From contig BDSI01000005.1 of NCBI GenBank assembly GCA_003117195.1, positions 418,857 through 482,856 of the forward strand: a stretch of 64,000 nucleotides of DNA, in the 5' to 3' direction. Numbering within the stretch: the first letter of the stretch is position 1; each line of letters starts with the position of its first letter. A program made the position numbers and the translations under genes. Below are positions 13,101 through 25,100 of this stretch, one piece after another. Source of the DNA: Eudorina sp. 2006-703-Eu-15. Lineage: Eukaryota > Chlorophyta > Chlorophyceae > Chlamydomonadales > Volvocaceae. The notes below the pieces were generated by a model. It saw only the letters and a list, made by a program, of their open reading frames with translations, was not told the DNA's origin and did no database searches.

Positions 13101-16100
13101 ACCTTGAAGAAGCTGAAGGAGTCGGGGCGGATGGCCGTCACGGAGGTGCGGCCGCCGGGGCCCTGGGTGAGGCGGCCCACAGGCACCGGCCAGTCGCCGT
13201 CGCCCCGCGGGCGGCTGTACACCACCTGGGTGGAGGGGTCCAGAAGGACGTCCCGGTCGCCCCACCTGCAGGGTGGCATGCGGTGAGAGACCAACACAGG
13301 ACACGTGGTGTAGCGAGGACAGGGGGAACGAGCGGTGCAGAGCCGTCGTGTAGTTGTGTGCTTGGTTGCGCGTGGGGCCAGTACAGGAGGGCTCCTCGGC
13401 ACGTTAGCCAACGTGCCGAGGAGCCGGCCGGGGATCTGAGGAGGCCGGAGAGGTCGAGGCTGCGCCGGCAGGCGGGTGTATGTGCTGGGCCACAGGCATG
13501 TGTATGTGTGCGCATCGCGCGCGAACGCATTCACGCGCGCACCTGTACGGCTCCAGGCGCCAACTCGTTGGCGCGTCGTACATGCTGTCCTGCGCGGCGG
13601 TCAGGCTCCGCCTGCCCCCTGCTGTCGCCCAGCCGGTGGCGTGGGTGCCCCGGGTGCTGCGCAGGTCCGCGGCGTGGAGAGCACGGAGCAGCTCCGCAAA
13701 GGTCACCTGGCAAAAACACAAGAAACATACACAACAACACGGAACACAAAAGAACAAACATCATACATCACGTAGTGACGGCGAGGGGGGCGTTCCTCTG
13801 GGTTGTGATGGATGTGGCGAAGCGTTGCTGCGGGCGGGTTCGCATCGGGTCGGCCAGCTTGTCGCCTGGTCGCTACAGGTACTGTTGCTCAGCCGGCGGA
13901 TGGGCTTACCCCGTTGTTTAGCCGAACCCTGGTACGTTCAGGAGTCCGTCTCTGCGCTCTCTGTGTCCATACGATTTCGGCCATTGCCCCGTCCCAGCGG
14001 GTGGGGCCTTCCGCAGCGCCCTGGACACACCGTACATTGCCGTACCTGCCCCACGCCGTCGACGTCGTACAGGTGGACCTGCGCCAGCAGGTGCCGTAGG
14101 TCCTCGCCCGTCAGCCGCGGCGCGCCGCCCCTGGAGGTCCCTGACCCCACGAGCCGCCTGAAGAACATCGCCACACCGTCGTAGTCCAGGTAGCCGCTGC
14201 GCTGCGGGTCTAGCGACTCGAAGATGCTGCGCGCGCGGTCCTACAGGGCGGGCGGCGGCACCGAGTGACACGGGCTGCTTTTAACCATCTCGGATGCGGA
14301 TTGCAAGACCGGATGCGGAATTTAGGAAACGGGCGGCCAGCGCGTCACCGTGGCACGGGACCCGCCCGCGGAAGCAGGCACGCCGGCGTGGTCGCTCGGG
14401 GGCTGGGGCGACGCGGTGATGCCCCTTTGGAAAGCACCGACCCATCAGGGGAAGAGCCCGGGCCCAGCTCCTGTGTCAAGTGTCCCACATGAGATACAAC
14501 TCACAAGAAGACGTTAAAAGCTCGATCGTCTGGATTCACTGGCGCCCATCAACGCATCCTGCTCGGATGCCTGTCAACCCATCAACGCATCCTGCGCCGA
14601 GCCACGGACCCACGGAACCACCCACCATGTTGTCCCGCAGGAGGCGTGAGAAGCGGTCTAGCACCGCCGCCACCTCGGGGGACGGGCCGCCCGCGGAGCC
14701 CCCAGCTGCACCCGCCGCCTGCTGCTGCCTCAGCACCTGCAGCACCTTCCGGGCCGCCCCCAGCAGCTCGTCCTGCGTGAACACGTGGTCGTTGTTCTCG
14801 TCCAGCACGACCTGCGGGGACCCGAAACCCCAGGGCTGACCGCACTCAGTGTACGACACAAGGCAGTCGTGCCGTGCGTGGCAGCGGACGGTGGCTCCAT
14901 GGCGACACAGGCGAAGCAGGCCGGCTTGGTTTCGGGGCCGGCTATAGCCCCCGATTTCATCGACGGCAACCCGAACCCACAGCCGCGGTGGTCATAACTG
15001 GATCATCCTCTTCCCCATCCTGCCGGCGGTGCTTCCCCCCAAGAACCGTCCGTCGCGTCCCTCCCTTGCCGCCCCGCACCGCCCTGCGCCCGCCCCCTGT
15101 TCGCTTCGATTCTCTCACCGCCAGGAAGTGGATTTGCGCGTCCGTGGCCTCGGGCATCACCCGCCGCACCAGCGCCGCAAGCTCGGTGCGGTCCAGGTAG
15201 CCCTTGCGGCCCCGGTCAAACTCGGCGAACAGCGTCGCGAACTTGAGCTGCTCCGACTGCAGGGAAGGGAAGGAGGCAGGGGGGGCGGAGGGAGAGAGGT
15301 AGCAGGCAGGAAGGGAAAGGGGCAGGGAGGGAGGGGCGTGCGCCAGCAGCACGCAAGGGTGTTTGGAAGGAAGAGTCCAATTCGGACAAAGCCTGGCCAA
15401 GGGCCCAAGGGCGCTGGGCTGGGGTGGTACCACCCCGAGGAGGGGCAAGGGCTGCGCAGCGGATGATGAGGGGACGGGGTACTGGCTTCGGCCAAGGCGC
15501 GCATGCCACCAGTACCGTGCCAACGCACGCGCCCATGTTGTTGCGTGCGATCAAGTCCTCTGCCCCACAGCGACCCCGCCTCAGCAGCGTCCCCACGCAG
15601 GCCAGAAGGTTGTGACAACCTGCCTACTGACTCCTGCCCAATCACTCCTGCCCGGCGCCGTCACGACAGACTGTCGTGCAACCGTACGGTGCGCACCTTG
15701 AGGTGCACGTCCAGGTTCTTGAAGAAGGTCATGGTGGCGGAGCTGTCCAGCGGCTGCAGCGCCTCGCCCACCTGGCAGTGTACCGGCGGGCCGCGGGCAC
15801 AACGAATGGATACATATGGCAGGGCAACTATTGAAGGGAGCAACAACAACAATAACATCAACATCGCAACCCAAATGAAGGGCGCAACAACAACGGCAAC
15901 GACATCGCAATCCATACTTCCTGTGTCAGTTCGACATTAAATACCAACAGGAAACCCGCACTGCAGCTGACCCGCGCGTCTGGCCCCTCCAGACCATCCT
16001 CGCACCTTGCGGCCCACCAGCGGCGGCCACTCCTGAGCCGACGTCACGTTGCCGTACACCAGACCCGTGGTGCGGTCCAGCAGGTACAGGGCGCCCCTGC

Positions 16101-19100
16101 ACGGACAGGGCGGGAGGGGCAACGTCGGCCGTTGGCCATGTAAGGAGAAATTGGCTGGCCGCACTCGGCTTCTTCACTCTTAAACCCTACACGGCAACGC
16201 GCTACCGCCCGCACACCTCTGCGTCTCACCGGTAACGCCACTCGTGGAGCTCCCAGTCACGGGTGTAGGCGGCCGGGTTGGCCCGCCCCATCATCTCCGC
16301 GTTGGCGCGCTCCTGCGCCGCCCGGTTGCCCAGCGAAGCGAACGATGCCAGCGTGCGGATGCTGCCGCCGGAGCTGCCGGGCGCGGACGTGAAGGAGCGG
16401 CTGTAGCGGGCGCCGTTGGGGCCACGGGGCTGGGGGAGGGAGTGGCGTGGGAAGGTGGGATGGAGGGGTACGAGGCAAAGGGAGAGGATGAGGCTCGGGG
16501 GGCGTTGCGGACTGGACCGGGTAGAGATTACAGTGAACGTTCTAGGGTTGAGCAATTTAGAATGTTCAGGAATTGGGATTTCCGGGTAGGGAGCTTTAAC
16601 GGGCTCAAGGCGACGGCCCTCTCGCCTTGATGGTTTTGTCCGGTGAATACAGACTGTGTCCGGTACTGTCCAGTAAATGCGGAAAAACACACATCCGGGC
16701 TGACCCGGGCCGTCTTCTGTACAACCACGCAGGCAGGCAGGCAGGCAGGCAGGCAGGCGCGGCGACCCACCTGCAGCGCGTGCAAGCCCGCCATCAGCTC
16801 ACTGAAGCGCAGCTGCCCGTCGCCGTCCAGGTCCAGCGTGCCCAGGTACGACAGCACGTACTGCAGCTGGCGGGCGCCCAGCTCGGGCATGATGGTGCGC
16901 AGGAAGCGGCTCGCCTCGGACAGGTTCAACGCGCCATCCCTGTGTTGCAGCGCGGGACCGGACCGGAAGGGACCAGACCAGACCGATCCGGGAGCACTCG
17001 ATCAGCCTCAGGGTGATGCAGACGTTTGCCATGAATGCGTGCCTCGGGCGGCTCTTGAAGGCGGGTGAGAGGGAGGAAGAGCTGCCAGGCCGGTGATGTC
17101 GAGTTACGAGGCAGGAGAAGGGCATCGCCGCGTGGGCGGTGGGCCGCTCACCCGTCTCGGTCGCAGCCGGTGAAGGTGCGACGCGCCTGCGCGGAATTCT
17201 CCGCCAGCCGCTGCGACAGGGTGTCCAGGACGGACAGCGCGTCGGGCGGGAAGGAGATGCCGCTGGCGCCCGCCCCGGACAGCTGCTGGGTGGCCCGCAG
17301 GGAGTCGCGGGCGGCGGAAAGGAGCTCGTCGTACGACACCGCGCCGTCGCCGTTGGCGTCCATCATGGCCTGTGAGACAGGATCGGCGCCGCGGGATACA
17401 CAAATGTATAGAAGCTCCAGGCCACACGCTGCATGGTGATCTCGCACGCCCTGCACGTCAACTCACACGTCCCCTGACCACGCAGCGCCAGGTCGGGTCC
17501 GTACCTCCTGACCCCCGACTCCCCGACCCTCGGGCCCCCGACCCTCGGGCCCCCGACCCTCGGGCCCCCGACCCTCGGGCCCCCGACCCTCGGGCCCCCG
17601 ACCCTCGGGCCCCCGACCCTCGGGCCCCCGACCCTCGGGGCCCCGACCCTAGGTGGACATGGATCCATCCATCCACAGCCCTGACCCACGAGCCACGACC
17701 CACCAGGAAGTAGTGCAGCTCGGCCCGGGTGACCCCCGGCAGCATGTCCTTGATCAGGCGGCCCAGCTCGGCGGGGCGCAGCGTGCCGCTGTGGTCGGCA
17801 TCGTACATGTCGAACAGCTGCGGCGGGACGGCGGGTCGGCGGGACGGACGGACGGGACGGCGGGTGGGCGGGAAGGACGGACGTGTTGTGAAGGAAGGGG
17901 TCGCACACATAGACCCCAGCGCGCCACCACGCCACCCTGTCGGGCGCCTCGCGGCACCGGCCGCCGTCACAACGCACTGCCCCCTTCACACTAAACGGAT
18001 CTTGGTTACCGGTAACCGTTGCGACCGTTGTCCCTAACCGACCGACCGCTGGACCCAGCCAGCCCACCTAGGTCCCACCCAGGTCCCCGCCCCACCTCCT
18101 TCAGCTTGAGCTGGTTGGCCTTCAGGTAGGTGTCCAGTCGAGTCCACAGGTCGTTGGGGCGCAGCTCAGCAGCCCGAGTGACGCGGCCGTTCTGGAACAG
18201 GGAGGGAGACAGCGCAGTCGCAGTCGCGAGGGGCACGACCGGCCGCTTTTCTCTTTTCCGCGCGTCTGGGATCTTCAAGCAGTGGCCGTGGTCCGGTGGT
18301 GGTGGTGGTGGTGGTGAGCACCGCCGCGGGTGGTGTGCCTCGCGGGCGCGCGGCGCTCCCAGAGAGCGGGGCTGATCACAGCTGCTGCGGGATCGGACAG
18401 TTACAGCGCCAGCCCAGTCGGCTGCAGCCCGCATGCCCCCGCTGACTCGCCCTAAAAACGAAATTTCCAGTCGCGGAGTTGGGTCTGGGCCCGACGGCGA
18501 TGCCTCTTCCTCCTCCTTTTCCTCCTCCTCCTCCTCCGCGCCCACCCATCTAACCAACCAGTCACCGGGCCACCCACTCACCTCCAGCTTGCCCAGCAGC
18601 TGCGGCCAGCTGCGCCCGTCTGGCGAGTGGTACACACGCTGGGTGCGGGGATCGAGCAGTAGCATCTGGCCGTTGTACGGAAACTCCTGCGGGTGGAGGC
18701 GGAGGGGTGAAATGGCGGCATTTGTTCGCCGCGTCGGCGGCGAGCCAGAGACAACGATGTCGCCTCTCGTGATCGGCGGAGAGCAGCCAGCAGTCTCCGG
18801 GTCTTGCATGACAGCGCGAGATGTGCAGTGGCCAGGGCTCTGTTGCTCGACGGCCCGATCCCCGATGTCACCCCATCGCCCCGCCGCTGCCACAGCCCCA
18901 TTCGCTGTAACCGCGCTAACCCAACAGCAGGCACGTTGGAAAGGCCCCCACGTACGGTAACCCTGACCCGTGGGTCGCACCTGCAGCACCCATTCCGCGT
19001 CCGGATCCGCCCCATCGACGGAGCTCATCGATGTGCGGCTGCGGGACCGAGTCGTCCCCGCCATCGATGACCGCATCGCCGAATCGCCCCGGAAGCTACT

Positions 19101-22100
19101 GCCGCCGAGCGGCGTCGTGAACCCGCCCCGCAGTACGACGTCCTCTCGGCCGCCCGCCACGCGAGCGCGGGCATCCACCGCGCGCATCGCGATGCAGAAC
19201 TCCCTGTACGACAGGCAGCCGTCGCCGTCCATGTCGTACGCATGCAGGTGCGCCAGCGCGTAGCGCAGCTGCTGGTCGTCCAGGGGGGGCTGTACGGCTG
19301 TACGGAGCAGGCGGGCGACTTCGCGGGGCTCCAGCAAGCCGTTTCGGTTGACGTCGAAGCGCGTGAAGGCGTTCCGCATGTCGGCCTGCAGGGTTGGACA
19401 CCGCGCGGGGGCGAAATCGTACAGCGTCAGTGGGCGCAATAGCAGGATTGCACGAATTGCTGCTACCGTACACAGCTGGAAAGCCTTTCCACGTGACCAA
19501 AGGATGAACCCCCGCGCCCTCCCCTGTCAGAGCAACCTGTAACCTCCCTGCCTGTAATCTCCTGCCTGTTGTGCTCCGAACGCAAATCCCCACCCTACCT
19601 CAAGCCATCGCACTGCCAATCCCGCTGCTGCCCATTCCCCGTCCCAGGTTGCGAGCCCTCCCTGTACCCCAGCGCCTCACCCCGTAGTTGCGCGCATAGT
19701 CGGACACAAGCTGCAGCGCCCGGGCCACGTCCGGGTTGCGATCCCGAGCAGCGGCCTCCTCGCTGCGGCAGCTCCGGGCGGCCTGGGCGGCGGGGCGAGG
19801 GAGACCGCCGCGAAGTCCGGTCAGGCAAAGCGTGCGGGGCGGCATGGCGGTGTGCTTGTGGTGCATAGCCTTTCACCAATTCTTGGCCCCCGTTGCATGA
19901 GCGTGGCATTTCCTTGGCACTTCCTTGGCATTTCCCTGGCATTTACTTGGCATGGACGCGGCATTTCGTTGGCGCGGACGCGGCACGGTGACAGGGTCCA
20001 CCGACCGGGCGACGCGTCTGTAGCGAGTTTTCATTTGACCTCATCATAACCACATCCAGCAAGCTGGGGGGTGCGGCTTTCGGCGACTGTGATGGGATGG
20101 CAAAGCCAAGCGTTGCAGCCCGCTCGCGCCCGCCCTTCAGCGCTATCGGCGGTACATGAGGTTCAAAAATTCACGAAGGGTTCAAGAGCGCACCTCCAGA
20201 AACTCCTCGTAGGTGACCTGTCCGTCCTGGTTTCTGTCCACCATGACTTGGAAGTACTTGACGTCGCCCGGGGTGACCTGGCCCCCCGGCAGGAAGTGCT
20301 CCACCAAGCGGCCGAGCTCGTCGGGGGCCAACCAGCCCTTGCCGCCCGAGTCGAAGTGGGAGAACACCTGGGGAGAGCCGGAGAGCAGCAGGGTTGGCTG
20401 AGGCGGACGGCGGCATGCTGGGCTCCGGGGCGCATGTCAGATTGAACTGGAGTTGGGAGGAAGGATTGGTGTGGGCAATGCGATGGCGAACGGTGAGGTG
20501 AAGCGCGGGGAGCGGCGCGGCCGCGTGCCGGGGTCCCACCGCTCGCTGCAGGCAGGACGTTCGCCGCCTCACCTCTCGGCACCGCATTTTGTGCTGCTTG
20601 AGGTAGGCATCTAGGGTCTCAAACAGCGAGGAGGCCATGGCGCGCTCCTGGCGACAGGGGAGGTGAAGGGCGGGGAGGGGGGCAGCAGGGCGCCATGGGG
20701 ACGGTCGGGGGGAGTCAGTGCGCGCTGCAGAAGAGGTCCACTGAAGAGGTCGGCCAGGTATCCTGAATTCCTGATTGCCGAGGCGAGTTATGTTTAACCT
20801 GGTAATGCGCTGTACACGGCCCCTCACCTGGATCACAACGGTGCCGTCCCGGTACACTCCCACCAGTCGGGGCCAATCGCCGGACTGCAATTGGCGTACA
20901 CGGGTTGCCAAGCAGGAAAGCAGGGGCACGGTTACCGGCAGGTACAGGCGAGCAACGACCGGTAGAGCGAATCACAGCAGCTTTTCTGCTTCCGTCGGGC
21001 TGCCGTCCGCGGACACCGGTTGGCTCGTTGGCATGCAGGAAAGCAGGACCCAGGGGCAGACAGGCAGCGGGCTAACTGGTAGGTAGGTCGTAAGGAGCAC
21101 ACGGCGGCCCGGGCGTGGCGCAGCGGTACCCGAGCAGCAGAGCACAGCCTTACCTCCGGCTCCCATCATGGCGCAACCGCCCCGTTGCTGCCCGGGACAG
21201 TATGGTATGATGCGTCCAGGGCTCCCAACAGGTTCGGCCCGCACCCAGCCACAGCGGCCCTTGCGCCCTAGGTGGTGATCACATTCCCTCCCCTCCCGTC
21301 CCCTCCCCTCCCGTTCCTCACTGCCGTTTCGGCAGTTACCAGTTTCGATCTCCCCGCCCGCCCAGACCCCGGCCTTTTCGCTGCGCGGCGGCCCCACCTG
21401 GTCCTGGCGGTAGACCCGCTTGGTGTGCTGGTCCAGCAGGTACGGCTCGCCACGCCACATGACCTCCTCCAGCTGCCACGAGTCGCTGAGGGGCGGCCCG
21501 GTGGGCGGGGGGGCGGGCGGACGGACGGAGACGCAGGGCGGGGGAAGGACCGTCGATGCTGCACCACGGCACTGTGCTGTTGCTCTAATGGACAATCAAA
21601 CTCGGCGTTTTCGCAGTATCAAAAGTGCAGCTCGTCGTTTTTTTCACAGTATCACAGTGCCGTTCTACAGCTCGGCAGGCCGCCCACGGTAAACTCGACA
21701 GTTGCAGAAGGTCTCGCGGGAGGACGTAAGGACGGATACGGGTACCGGACGTAGGGGCCAGGGTCATGTGCCTCATGCGGGGGCCAAAGCGCCCCCGGGC
21801 CTCACCCCTCGAACGTGACGCGATGCGGGCTGGTGCCCATCCGCTGGAGGCTGCTCCTGGAGCCCGCGCCCGAGCCGGCAGGGGCGGCGGGTGCCACCTG
21901 GCCGTAGCTGCCGCGCGACGGCGACGTCACTAATGGGCTCGCGCCCACTGCTCCAGGGGGCGCCAGCTGCGCCAGCTGCGGCACCCTCATGAAGCGAGCC
22001 AGCATCAGCCAGCTGATGACGCCGCTCTGGTCAACGTCCTGGGAGGGGTGGGCCGCCATGGGGTGAGGTGTCAGGAGTCGGTGAGCTGGAGAGGGTGGGA

Positions 22101-25100
22101 AGGTGGGATGCAGGAGGGGATGCAGGAGGGGATGCAGGAGAGGTTGCAGGAGGGGATGCAGGAGGGGATGCAGGAGGGGATGCAGGAGGGGATGCAGGAG
22201 GGGATGCAGGAGGGGATGCAGGAGGGGATGCAGGAGGGGATGCAACCGAATGCCTCCTTAAAGTGCCGCAAGGACAGACCAGGCGATGAATGCGTCGGGT
22301 GTAGAGGCGCTGGTTCACAGTTTCGCGGCCCTCAACGCTGGGAAGGGCTGTGCTGCTGCCATTCCGCCCACCATCCGCCCACCATTCCGCTCCGCCCACC
22401 ATTCCGCCAACCGTCCGCGCACCTGCGCATACAGGTAGGACAGGATGGCTCGCCGCTGCGCCTCCTGCAGGTCGGGCATCAGGTTCTGGAGGAAGCGGGC
22501 GAACTCGGGGAAGCTGAGATAGCCGCGGCGGGAGGTGTCGGCGGCCTCGAAGTGCTGGTAGGCGATGCTCTGCGGGCAGGGACGGCAAACAGGGCCACAC
22601 GGACCCGCGGGGCACGAGGGCCGGCGCGATGGTGACGGGGCTTGGGTAACGGAAGCATGGCCTCCAAGGCGCAATGACCGGCAACCCAGCGGGGACTGTG
22701 CCTCGGTGAACAAAAGGAGGCCAAGGGCCAGCATCGCCGGCTGCCACACCCCGACCCTGTCTCGGTTCAGGACGCGAAGCCCTGCGGCAGCAACCGGCAA
22801 TGCCGCTCGGACCGCCTCCGTCCATGCACAGGCGACCCTAGACCACCCGGGGGTTTCCCCTTCGCACCGAGTACTGCAGCAGGTAGGCCTGGAAGCGGTC
22901 CAGCGCCGCCTTGACCGAAGGATCGCGGGCGCCGCCGCTGGCCGCCGCCGCCTTCTCCGCTTTCAGGCACTCCTTGGCCACCCCCATCATCTCCTCGAAG
23001 CTGATGCCGCCGTCACCGTTGATGTCCAGCAGGGCCTGAACCGGGCACGGACCACGGAGTCGGGGAGTCGGGGGCGCGCGGGGCCGCGGAGGCCAAATCG
23101 CGAGTGCAGACGACGAAGGGATGCCCGGTTCCCCGGCAGCAGTTTCCGAAGTGCTCAAACGGCCATGCGGGGGGCACCGTGGACACAAGATCCCCAAAGC
23201 GTTTTCCTTTGGAGCGATGTGGCGCAGGGTCCTCCGAGCCAGCCACAACGGCTGCCACAGCGCCGCCAACGACACCGCCCAACGGAGCGGTGGAGGCCGC
23301 CGGGCGCACCGAGGCGACACGTTTCGGGAGCGGCGCGCGTCGGAGACCGGAGATCGGAGGAGGTCGGAGATCGGCCGGGGAGGCAGTAAGTACCTGGAAG
23401 TAGTGCAGCTGACCCTCCGTGAAGCCCGGCAGGATGGTGGCCACCAGCTGGCGCAGCTCGCCCATGTCCAGCTGGCCGGAGCGGTCGGCGTCGAAGTGGT
23501 CGAACATGTCGCGGAACTTGACCCTGGTGGTTGCAGCGGAACAACGGGAGGGGCCGGACCCGGGTGGCACGTCAGGCGGGCGAACGGCCGCTACCAAGAA
23601 CCGGATACCTGCCTCCTGCCCAGCTGCGCTAGGCCTGCTGCTCCTGACGACCCTTATCCCGCCCGTCCATGCGATACACACCACAAGCGGAATAGCTTGA
23701 TACCAAGCAGTAGGGTTTACGTTTATGCCTTATGCGGGATATGCGGGATACGCGGGTTACCAAGCAGCTGCCAGGGACCTCCTGGCGGAATACCGCCACA
23801 GGAGCTGTTGACACCAACCCACTTGTTGGTCCTGAGGTACGCGTCCAGCGCCGCGAACAGCCCGCCGTCGTCCCGGCGCTGGGTCATGCGCAGCACGCCA
23901 CTGGCGTCCTGCACCCCCACCACCTGCGGCCACTCCCCGGGGATGACCTCCGAGTAGACCAGCCCGGTGGCGGGGTCGCGCTTGAGCTGCCGGCCAGTGT
24001 TGGGGTCGTACACGTCCTCCAGCACCCACTCCGCGCCGCCTGCGATAAAATCAAAACAGACAGCTTCATCAGGATGTTCATGTTTCAGATTTCCAAGTAA
24101 GGGGTGTCAGTCAGTCAGGTGGTCAGGATAATCGGAGGCCATGAAGCGCGCTGCTAACTGTCTAACGTAGGTAAGTGTCCCTCACGCGTAGAAGCGGCGG
24201 GTGCATCGATAGGCGCACGGTTCGTGCCGGGTTGTCGGCGGCTCAGGGGTTGGGCGGGCCCAGGATCACCTGGCATGGCGGCGATGGAGGCCTGCCGGGC
24301 GAGGGGCGGCCGGCCGTACGACTGCTGCGACTGGCGAGTCGCTGCAGTCGCCTGGCCGCGGGTCACCTCCGCGGCCCGCAGCGCCTGCAGCAGCTCCGGG
24401 AAGCTGACCGTGCCATCACCGTTGGCGTCCAACCTGCGCGACCATACACCCCAAAGTGGACGGGACCAGTCTATACGCGGACCATGGCAGCTGTGGAAGG
24501 CTGCATTGAACGCGGAGGTAGAGGTCCCAGCGCACACACAGCTGTGTGATGCCGCTGTTTCCACACCCGGCCCAAGAAACAAAGAGCCTAAGACCCGTCA
24601 TACTTACTCGTACATATGTGACAGCAGGTACCGCAGCTGGTCCTCCCCCAGCCCCGGCACCGCCTCCGCGAAGAAGCGGGCCAGCTCGCGGGGCTCCAGG
24701 CGGCCGTTGCCGTTGGTGTCGAAGCGCGCAAAGGCGGCCGCCGCGGTCTCGCGGTTGGCGCGCAGGTAGTCGGTCACGCGGCGCAGCACCGTCTGGGGGC
24801 GCGTTTGCGTTGGAGTGGCGGCAGGAACCGGACAATGCGGCACAATGGCGATGGTACGAAAAACAACATCAAGGCAATGTGTCCCCGACAAGTGCGGACT
24901 CCGAGCCCTGGACAGTCTTGATTAAAGTCTATGTTGGCACTGTCATGTGTCATCCCATTTTTCACCCCATCCCATCCCATCCACCTGCTTTCCTCACCCC
25001 TCCCAGCAGAGCGCACGCGCGTCCATCCTCTTCCATCCCGTTGTCGACACCGCGAGACGCAAACCCAAGCCGGCCGCGCCCCAACCGCCCCCTACCTGCA

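Noticed and set aside
12851..13921. Long plus-strand ORF (356 codons)
   Set aside because: It is antisense to several phase-consistent EF-hand gene exons and introns; its length reflects GC-rich codons, and its translation is low-complexity.
18006..19439. Single minus-strand ORF of 477 codons as one exon
   Set aside because: It joins true exons 19385-18981 and 18686-18582 with intron sequence that happens to be open; the introns have good GT-AG ends and the exons match other blocks.
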